A DNA stretch of 48,894 nt from Gorillibacterium massiliense (GTDB lineage: Bacteria; Bacillota; Bacilli; Paenibacillales; NBRC-103111), in contig NZ_CBQR020000176.1 in assembly GCF_000455485.1 (NCBI RefSeq), forward strand, positions 1-48,894, in the 5' to 3' direction. A model generated the notes under the pieces. The model saw only the letters and a program-made list of their open reading frames with translations, was not told where the DNA came from and did no database searches. The position numbers and the translations under genes were made by a program. The stretch's first letter is position 1; each line of letters begins with the position of its first letter. Positions 42,275 to 48,894 of the stretch are shown piece after piece.

Positions 42275-43153
42275 ATGATCATCTATCTAAATGGAGCCTT
42301 CGTATCGGAGGATCAAGCCGTGGTTTCGGTATACGATCACGGCTATCTCTATGGGATCGGATTGTTCGAAACGTTCCGGTCCTACGGCGGCAAAGCCTTT
42401 TTGCTCAGGGAGCATTTGGACCGCCTGCTTCAGGGCTGCCGTTCGCTCGGTATCGTCTATGAGCCGGATGAGAAGGAAATCGACAGCATTGTCCTCCGGC
42501 TGCTGGAGGTAAACCATCTGGAAGACGGCTATTTTCGCTTGTCCGTTTCGGCAGGCCGGGAAGAGCTGGGGTTGACCGTAAAGCCTTATGAGTCCCCGCA
42601 GATCGTCTTGTATGTGAAGCCCCTTCCCCCGTCTGCGGCGAGAGGCCGTCCGTTGCAGTTGCTCCAACTCAGGAGGAACACGCCGGAAGGAACCGTACGG
42701 GAGAAATCCTTTCACTACATGAATAATATACTGGCTAAAAGAGAGCTGGTCCGCTACCCTTGGGCTGCCGCCGCTTCGGCGGAGGGTATGCTGCTGAATG
42801 GCGACGGGTATTTGGCGGAGGGGATCGTTAGTAATCTTTTCTTTGTAAAAGACGGTGTCATGCATACACCTGCGGTGGGTACCGGCATTTTGCCTGGAAT
42901 CACCCGTGCCTATATAATGAAGCTGGTTTCCGATGAAGGATGGCTGTGCCGGGAAGGCTACTATACATGGGAAAATCTATGGCAGGCGGACGAGGCGTTT
43001 TTTACCAGCTCCATTCAGGAGATCGTTCCCGTTACCCGGCTTTTTGACCTGGACGGCACGGTTCGGGATCTATGTCCCGACGGGCTCCCCACATCTTATA
43101 CCAAACGTCTGCAAGACCGGTATTGGATCGGGACCTCAAAGCATCAGGTTTAG
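42275..43153 (+). CDS. pabC: 4-amino-4-deoxychorismate lyase (PabC)
   Basis: 292 residues, PLP fold-type IV aminotransferase family. YDHGYLYGIGLFETFRSYGG and the PLP lysine in REKSFHYMNNILAK are seen, with GYLAEGIVSNLFFVKDG and GILPGITRAYIMKL for cofactor phosphate binding. PabC releases pyruvate to give p-aminobenzoate. A branched-chain or D-amino-acid aminotransferase is the alternative reading, but the pab/fol context decides. Starts 2 bp after pabA with an SD inside the pabA end. Confidence 0.93.
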   Translation: MIIYLNGAFVSEDQAVVSVYDHGYLYGIGLFETFRSYGGKAFLLREHLDRLLQGCRSLGIVYEPDEKEIDSIVLRLLEVNHLEDGYFRLSVSAGREELGLTVKPYESPQIVLYVKPLPPSAARGRPLQLLQLRRNTPEGTVREKSFHYMNNILAKRELVRYPWAAAASAEGMLLNGDGYLAEGIVSNLFFVKDGVMHTPAVGTGILPGITRAYIMKLVSDEGWLCREGYYTWENLWQADEAFFTSSIQEIVPVTRLFDLDGTVRDLCPDGLPTSYTKRLQDRYWIGTSKHQV

Positions 43154-43171
43154 GAAAGGAAGGTTCGGAGC

Positions 43172-44020
43172 ATGATGAAAAATGCGGCAGGGAACTCCTT
43201 GCAATTCGGAGAGTTTCGCCTAGATATAAGTGCAAGAACACAAATCATGGGTATTTTAAACGTGACGCCGGATTCCTTTTCCGATGGCGGCCGGTTTTTG
43301 CAGGTAGAGGCAGCTGTCGAGCGGGCCTTTGCCATGGCGGCGGAAGGTGCCGATATCATCGATGTAGGGGGCGAGTCCACCCGGCCCGGCCATGCACAAG
43401 TGGAGGCTGAGGAGGAGCTGGCGCGCATTTTGCCGGTGATCGAGGCCTTGAGCCGGGCAGGTTTGAGCAAGCCAATCTCTGTCGACACGTATAAAGCGGA
43501 GGTGGCGCGGCTAGCGCTTTCCGCCGGGGCACATATTATCAACGACATTTGGGGCGGTAAAAAGGATCCGGATATGCTGAACGTAGCGGCGGAGTACGGT
43601 TGCCCGATTATTTTGATGCATAATCGAATGGATATGAATTACGGTGATTTTCTCGAAGATGTTGTCAGAGATCTTTTGGAAAGCGTGGAGTTAGCGCGGC
43701 AAGCGGGCGTCCGGGAGGAGCAGATCATCCTCGACCCCGGCATCGGTTTCGCCAAAACCCATGAGATGAACCTGGCGATGATGGCGAACCTGGACCGGAT
43801 CACCGGACTCGGTTACCCCGTCTTGCTGGCTGCTTCGCGGAAAAGCACCCTGCGCTGGGTTCTCGATTTACCTGCCGATGATATCGTGGAAGGAACTTTG
43901 GCCACGACGGTGATGGGCATCATGCAAGGAGCCGGCATCGTCCGCGTTCATGATATAACGGCAAATAAACGGGCCGCACAAATGGCCGATGCGGTTAAAC
44001 GCTACCGTAGCGGCAATTGA
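43172..44020 (+). CDS. folP: Dihydropteroate synthase
   Basis: 282 residues, TIM barrel. Signatures: IMGILNVTPDSFSDGGRF (pterin-phosphate loop), IDVGGESTRPGHAQV, and DPGIGFAKTHEMN, LLAASRKSTL, GTLATTVMGIMQGAGIVRVHD. It condenses 6-hydroxymethyl-dihydropterin pyrophosphate with p-aminobenzoate to dihydropteroate, and is the target of sulfonamides. AAAGGAAGG precedes the ATG. Part of the pab-fol operon. Confidence 0.96.
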   Translation: MMKNAAGNSLQFGEFRLDISARTQIMGILNVTPDSFSDGGRFLQVEAAVERAFAMAAEGADIIDVGGESTRPGHAQVEAEEELARILPVIEALSRAGLSKPISVDTYKAEVARLALSAGAHIINDIWGGKKDPDMLNVAAEYGCPIILMHNRMDMNYGDFLEDVVRDLLESVELARQAGVREEQIILDPGIGFAKTHEMNLAMMANLDRITGLGYPVLLAASRKSTLRWVLDLPADDIVEGTLATTVMGIMQGAGIVRVHDITANKRAAQMADAVKRYRSGN

Positions 44021-44032
44021 GGAGTGGGAACA

Positions 44033-44875
44033 ATGGACAAAATCGTGATGTCGGCCATGGCCTTTTTTGGATATCATGGAGTCTTTCCGGAAGAAAATAA
44101 ATTGGGTCAGCGTTACATTGTCGATGCTGAACTTGTCTTACCATTATCAAACGCAGGCAGGAACGATGACCTGGCAGAGACGATCAATTACGCGGAAGCC
44201 TATGAGCTCATTAAAGGAATTGTCGAAGGCCCTCCCTTTAAGCTGATTGAGGCTCTGGCTGAAAAGCTGGCTGATGCGCTACTTGAGCGCTATCCGGAAT
44301 TGAGCGAAGTCGCCATTCGGGTGACGAAACCGAATCCTCCTTTTGCCATCTATTTTGCAGGGGTTACGGTCGAGATCAAACGGAGGCGTCCGGTCGAAGC
44401 GTGCATTTCCCTCGGTTCCAATCTGGGTGATCGGATGGATTATTTGGAGCGGGCGATTCGCCTCCTGGATCAACATCCGAATGTTTCGGTTCTCCGCCGT
44501 TCAGCGGTTTATGAAACCGACCCGGTCGGCTACACGGACCAGGGGCCGTTTTTGAATATGGCCGTGGCTGTTAAAACGGATCTTACAGCCGAAGAGCTTC
44601 TTGCATTTATGCTGGAAACGGAACAGGTTCTAGGTCGAGTTCGGGAGATTCGCTTTGGTCCGCGCACCCTTGATTTGGACTTGATTTTGTACGGAAAAGA
44701 GATCAAGGGGACTCCCCAATTGACAGTCCCTCATCCTCGTATGGGCGAGCGGGCGTTTGTGCTCATCCCTCTGGCGGAAATCGTGGCAGATGATGCCGTG
44801 CCGGGAATCGATTCGCTTGCGGAGCGTTTGAAACATTTGGAGGGAAAGGACGGTGTGCGCATATGGATCGCATAG
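44033..44875 (+). CDS. folBK: Fused dihydroneopterin aldolase / HPPK (FolB-FolK)
   Basis: 280 residues carrying two folate enzymes. Residues 1-120 are FolB: MSAMAFFGYHGVFPEENKLG, DDLAETINYAEAYELI, FKLIEALAEKLADALLERYP and RVTKPNPPFAIYFAGVTVEI. Residues 122-280 are FolK: EACISLGSNLGDRMDYL, ETDPVGYTDQGPFLNMAVAV, RFGPRTLDLDLILYG and VPHPRMGERAFVLIPLAEI. No stop or linker intervenes. The steps are consecutive (aldol cleavage of dihydroneopterin, then pyrophosphorylation), so fusion may channel product. B. subtilis keeps folB and folK separate. ATG 44033 has GAGGAG at 8 nt; an in-frame GTG at 44024 overlaps that site. Confidence 0.94.
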   Translation: MDKIVMSAMAFFGYHGVFPEENKLGQRYIVDAELVLPLSNAGRNDDLAETINYAEAYELIKGIVEGPPFKLIEALAEKLADALLERYPELSEVAIRVTKPNPPFAIYFAGVTVEIKRRRPVEACISLGSNLGDRMDYLERAIRLLDQHPNVSVLRRSAVYETDPVGYTDQGPFLNMAVAVKTDLTAEELLAFMLETEQVLGRVREIRFGPRTLDLDLILYGKEIKGTPQLTVPHPRMGERAFVLIPLAEIVADDAVPGIDSLAERLKHLEGKDGVRIWIA

Positions 44876-45093
44876 GCATTTCACACCGGGTTCGGGCGTT
44901 TCGCAAACTGAAGGGCTTGACCCAGACGGATCTAGCTGACAAAATGGGCGTATCGGTATCGGTGATTGGTGCGGTGGAAAGAGCCGCTCGCAAGCCTGAT
45001 GCCGCGCTTATTCGGCGGATCGCTGAAGTCTTGCATGTCGGAGAAGAGGAGATCTTGCTTTCTTCCCGTCAGGAAAGGAGAATGGAGTGCTAA
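44863..45093 (+). CDS. yazB: YazB-like small HTH (XRE) protein
   Basis: 76 residues consisting of one Xre/Cro helix-turn-helix: GISHRVRAFRKLKGLTQTDL, ADKMGVSVSVIGAVERAARK, PDAALIRRIAEVLHVGEEEI. It overlaps the folBK end by 13 bp and the dusB start by 7 bp, as yazB does between folK and yacF in B. subtilis. Presumably DNA-binding; target unknown. Confidence 0.9.
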   Translation: MDRIGISHRVRAFRKLKGLTQTDLADKMGVSVSVIGAVERAARKPDAALIRRIAEVLHVGEEEILLSSRQERRMEC

Positions 45094-46139
45094 AAATCGG
45101 AAACGTAGTCGCCCCGAACAACGTGGTTCTTGCACCTATGGCCGGCGTCTGCAATCCCGCCTTCCGGCTGATTGCGAAGGAGTTCGGCACAGGCTTGGTC
45201 TGTGCGGAAATGGTTAGCGATAAAGCCATCGTACACGGCAACAAGCGGACGATGGAGATGTTATATGTGGATGAGCGGGAAAAACCCCTCAGCCTGCAAA
45301 TATTCGGAGGGGACACGGAATCGTTGGTCGAAGCGGCCAAAGTGGTCGATCAGGAGACAAACGCCGATATCATCGATATCAACATGGGCTGTCCTGTCCC
45401 CAAAATCACGAAATCCGACGCTGGAGCCCGCTGGCTCCTGGTTCCGGACAAAATCGAAGAGATGGTCTCTACCGTTGTTGCCGCCGTATCCAAACCGGTT
45501 ACGGTAAAGATGCGCATTGGTTGGGATGATGACCATATCTATGCACTGCGCAACGCCAAAGCGGTAGAAAATGGCGGAGGCGCAGCTGTTTCCGTTCACG
45601 GGCGCACCCGCGTGCAAATGTATAGCGGAACAGCTAACTGGGATATCATTAAAGAAGTCAAACAGAGCGTGTCCATTCCGGTTATCGGCAATGGCGACGT
45701 GTTTACTCCCGAGGATGCCAAACGAATGCTGGACACGACCGGGGTGGATGGCGTCATGATCGGCCGGGGTGCCCTGGGCAACCCGTGGATGCTGTACAGG
45801 ACGGTAGAGTATTTGACCAAAGGCGTCCTGCCTGCCGAGCCGGCACCGGAAGAAAAGATCCGTATCGCGATTTTGCATATGGACCGATTGATCTCCTTGA
45901 AGGGAGAACTGGTTGCGGTCAAGGAAATGCGCAAGCATTTAGCTTGGTACTTGAAGGGGCTGCCGGGGGCGGCACGGGTGAAAGACGTGATCATGGAGAT
46001 GACCAGCCGTGATTTGCTGGTTGATACCTTGGAAGAGTTCGTCATAAAACTCAACTCAGATGACATGCCGGACAGCCTGTCTGACCGTGATGCCGAATTG
46101 GCGGATTACCCTTCCGATGAGGCTTGCTCCGTACAATAA
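45087..46139 (+). CDS. dusB: tRNA-dihydrouridine synthase (DusB family)
   Basis: 350 residues, FMN TIM barrel: VVLAPMAGVCNPAFRLIAKE, ADIIDINMGCPVPKITKSDA (catalytic Cys in the loop), TVKMRIGWDD, SVHGRTRVQMYSGTANWDII, VIGNGDVFTPEDAKRML and DGVMIGRGALGNPWM. It reduces specific uridines of tRNA to dihydrouridine using NADPH. The start is GTG with AAAGGAG at 6 nt. B. subtilis has the homologue (yacF) at this place. An acidic C-terminal tail (SDDMPDSLSDRDAELADYPS) follows the helical tRNA-binding domain. Confidence 0.94.
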   Translation: MLKIGNVVAPNNVVLAPMAGVCNPAFRLIAKEFGTGLVCAEMVSDKAIVHGNKRTMEMLYVDEREKPLSLQIFGGDTESLVEAAKVVDQETNADIIDINMGCPVPKITKSDAGARWLLVPDKIEEMVSTVVAAVSKPVTVKMRIGWDDDHIYALRNAKAVENGGGAAVSVHGRTRVQMYSGTANWDIIKEVKQSVSIPVIGNGDVFTPEDAKRMLDTTGVDGVMIGRGALGNPWMLYRTVEYLTKGVLPAEPAPEEKIRIAILHMDRLISLKGELVAVKEMRKHLAWYLKGLPGAARVKDVIMEMTSRDLLVDTLEEFVIKLNSDDMPDSLSDRDAELADYPSDEACSVQ

Positions 46140-46180
46140 AAGACCAGTGTCTGCAACCTTTTCCTTGGATTTCCAGATGA

Positions 46181-46431
46181 TTGACAATTCATTAACCTTG
46201 CAATATAATCAGGCAATAAACAGAGCCGTGCTGCTTGTACAGCACGGATTTGTCTGATTAGCCTTCAAACCGGAACGATAAATCGACCATCCTTTGGAGT
46301 ACGGAAGCCGAAGGCTGCTGGCCGCAAGTCATCAAGTACGGCCGCTTTTCATAGAGTAAAGGGTAAGCCGCTGGCGTCGTCAACCGTCTGCGGCGCATTT
46401 CGTTAAATTACACGACGGGAGACTTGAAGGA
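46181..46431 (+). promoter_or_regulatory. Consensus promoter and long structured leader of greA
   Basis: TTGACA (46181-46186), 17 bp, TATAAT (46204-46209): a perfect sigma-A promoter. The start point should be near 46216, leaving about 215 nt of leader. It holds CCGTGCTG/CAGCACGG (46226-46248 region), GGCCG/CGGCC with GCTTTTC after it (46319-46347), and two mutually exclusive helices, GCCGC/GCGGC (46367-46371 with 46390-46394) and CGTCGT/ACGACG (46375-46380 with 46412-46417), the latter touching the SD GGGAG (46417-46421). Confidence 0.75.
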
Positions 46432-46908
46432 ATGAGTGAGAAAGAAGTTATCCTAACCCCAGAAGGGTTAAAGAAACTGGAGGAAGAGCTGGAGAACCTC
46501 AAATCCGTGAAGCGGCGCGAAGTAGCAGAGCGCATCAAAATTGCAATCGGTTACGGGGATATCAGCGAAAACTCCGAATATGAAGATGCTAAGAACGAGC
46601 AAGCCTTTATTGAAGGCCGCATCATCACCCTGGAGAAAATGCTGCGGAATGCCCGCATCATCAACAATGATGAAGTCGACATCAATACGGTGAGCGTAGG
46701 GTCCATCGTCACGTTAAAGGACCTTGAGTTCGGGGATTTCGTTGAATATAATATCGTAGGCACAGCTGAATCCGATCCGTTTCAAAACAAGATCTCGAAT
46801 GAAAGCCCGGTAGGCAAGGCGATTCTGGGCAAGACAAAAGGCTCTAACGTGGAAGTCAGCGTTCCAGCAGGTATTATTCAATACCAAATTATCGATATTA
46901 AGAAGTAA
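46432..46908 (+). CDS. greA: Transcription elongation factor GreA
   Basis: 158 residues, standard GreA length. N-terminal coiled coil near 1-75 with the acidic tip [16 protein letters not shown] (Asp43 and Glu46 region) that promotes RNA cleavage by RNA polymerase, and a C-terminal FKBP-like domain ([39 protein letters not shown]). It rescues backtracked polymerase. A perfect promoter and long leader precede it, and a terminator follows. Confidence 0.96.
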   Translation: MSEKEVILTPEGLKKLEEELENLKSVKRREVAERIKIAIGYGDISENSEYEDAKNEQAFIEGRIITLEKMLRNARIINNDEVDINTVSVGSIVTLKDLEFGDFVEYNIVGTAESDPFQNKISNESPVGKAILGKTKGSNVEVSVPAGIIQYQIIDIKK

Positions 46909-46946
46909 GAAGATAAACGGATCAACGACTTTCCATCTGGTTTTGT

Positions 46947-46980
46947 GAAAAAGCTTCCGTGGGAAGCTTTTTCCCTTTAC
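46947..46980 (+). terminator. Intrinsic terminator after greA
   Basis: GAAAAAGCTTCC-GTG-GGAAGCTTTTTC, a perfect 12-bp stem, followed by CCTTTACTTT. The inverted A-run/T-run may let it work on both strands. Confidence 0.88.
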
Positions 46981-47110
46981 TTTATAGGAAATAATAAGCT
47001 TGGCACTATAAAAAGCCTTGTTCGACTAAGCTAAACGTCGCTCGTTCTAAAAGAATGGCATCATTCGTTTATCCTGGTCAGATAGGTGAAGGAAATGCAG
47101 ATATGTATAA

Positions 47111-48619
<1,509 letters not shown>

Positions 48620-48633
48620 TTATTAGTTGAACC

Positions 48634-48686
48634 GAGTGCGCAGTCTTTGAAGATCATGTTTATGGTCTTCAGGGCTGCGCTTTTTT
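48634..48686 (+). terminator. Intrinsic terminator after lysS
   Basis: GCGCAG/CTGCGC base with an inner TTGAAGA/TCTTCA helix, followed by TTTTTT. Confidence 0.88.
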
Positions 48687-48728
48687 GTTACGATGGTGGC
48701 TCCAGTTTGGGCGGAATAGAAATTACTG

Positions 48729-48758
48729 TTGCCAACGAAGTGGCGGCTGTGGTACAGT
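48729..48758 (+). promoter_or_regulatory. Upstream of two tandem promoters before a putative rRNA operon
   Basis: TTGCCA (48729-48734), 18 bp, TACAGT (48753-48758). Weaker than the next promoter; tandem promoters are typical of rrn operons. Confidence 0.45.
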
Positions 48759-48815
48759 ATCACTTGCTGCTTCGGATTGAAACAAAGATCATGAGCAGCT
48801 GGAAAAAAATACAGG

Positions 48816-48845
48816 TTGCAAACCCTTTGCCACCTGTGATATATT
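48816..48845 (+). promoter_or_regulatory. Probable rRNA-operon promoter
   Basis: TTGCAA (48816-48821), 18 bp, TATATT (48840-48845). The following sequence AAGTCGCCGCTGAAACATGG resembles the leader found just before 16S rRNA in Paenibacillaceae, and in B. subtilis rrnJ-rrnW follow lysS. The window ends before any rRNA, as contigs often do at repeats. Confidence 0.6.
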
Positions 48846-48894
48846 AATCAAGTCGCCGCTGAAACATGGCGCAAACGACAAAGATTAACTCGGT

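Overview
The window looks like part of a Paenibacillaceae (Bacillota) chromosome, moderately GC-rich and from a spore-former. The evidence is gene order. The backbone follows the classic Bacillus/Paenibacillus segment (spoVB-like end) - mazG - hup - rqcP - yabP - yabQ - divIC - yabR - tRNA-Met - spoIIE - [island] - yabS - yabT - tilS - hpt - ftsH - [cassette] - nadA-nadB-nadC - coaX - hslO - yacD-like - cysK - pabB-pabA-pabC - folP - folB/folK - yazB - dusB - greA - lysS - rRNA promoter. HU next to rqcP and a nad operon between ftsH and coaX are Paenibacillus-like. Shine-Dalgarno sites are strong, TTG/GTG starts are common, and sigma-A promoters and intrinsic terminators are easy to read.

Region by region: (1) 1-9000 holds nucleotide and protein quality control (MazG, RqcP), chromosome architecture (HU), cortex and division genes (yabP, yabQ, divIC), an S1 RNA-binding protein, an inserted formate/nitrite transporter, tRNA-Met(CAU), and the sporulation phosphatase SpoIIE behind a Spo0A-type promoter. 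yabQ is split by a one-base frameshift at a T-rich site. (2) 8710-23700 is an accessory island between spoIIE and yabS, which are normally adjacent or nearly so. It carries an ArsR-like regulator, a lipoprotein-dependent carbohydrate ABC importer without its own ATPase, a membrane acyltransferase, a cytoplasmic GH2 glycosidase, a secreted GH43/CBM6 lipoprotein, a DHA2-type exporter, a decayed universal stress protein gene, and a second DHA2-type exporter beside a divergence-free TetR regulator. Together the sugar genes suggest extracellular debranching by GH43, uptake, and intracellular hydrolysis by GH2. (3) 23700-29800 returns to the backbone: VWA protein, membrane Ser/Thr kinase, tRNA-Ile lysidine synthetase, hypoxanthine phosphoribosyltransferase, FtsH. 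(4) 29800-32500 is a small cassette: alpha/beta hydrolase, then a MarR - PPOX flavoprotein-like - alpha/beta hydrolase operon. (5) 32500-48650 is the NAD, pantothenate-kinase, Hsp33, cysteine, p-aminobenzoate/folate, tRNA-dihydrouridine, GreA and LysS block, ending at what appear to be rRNA-operon promoters.

The most unusual signal is a structured element present twice in the sugar island (8796-8885 and 16316-16404). The copies share three helices, and two base pairs of the first helix change compensatorily. Each copy is followed by an intrinsic terminator. The second terminator abuts the ribosome-binding site of the GH43 gene, so that gene can only be expressed by reading through it. This looks like a cis-acting regulatory RNA (attenuator or riboswitch type) that I cannot match to a family I know. 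Other points worth checking are the yabQ slippery-site frameshift, a nested inverted repeat before mazG, the operator architecture of the sugar operon, a folB-folK fusion, a PIAGT-type PabB, and a 200-nt structured greA leader.
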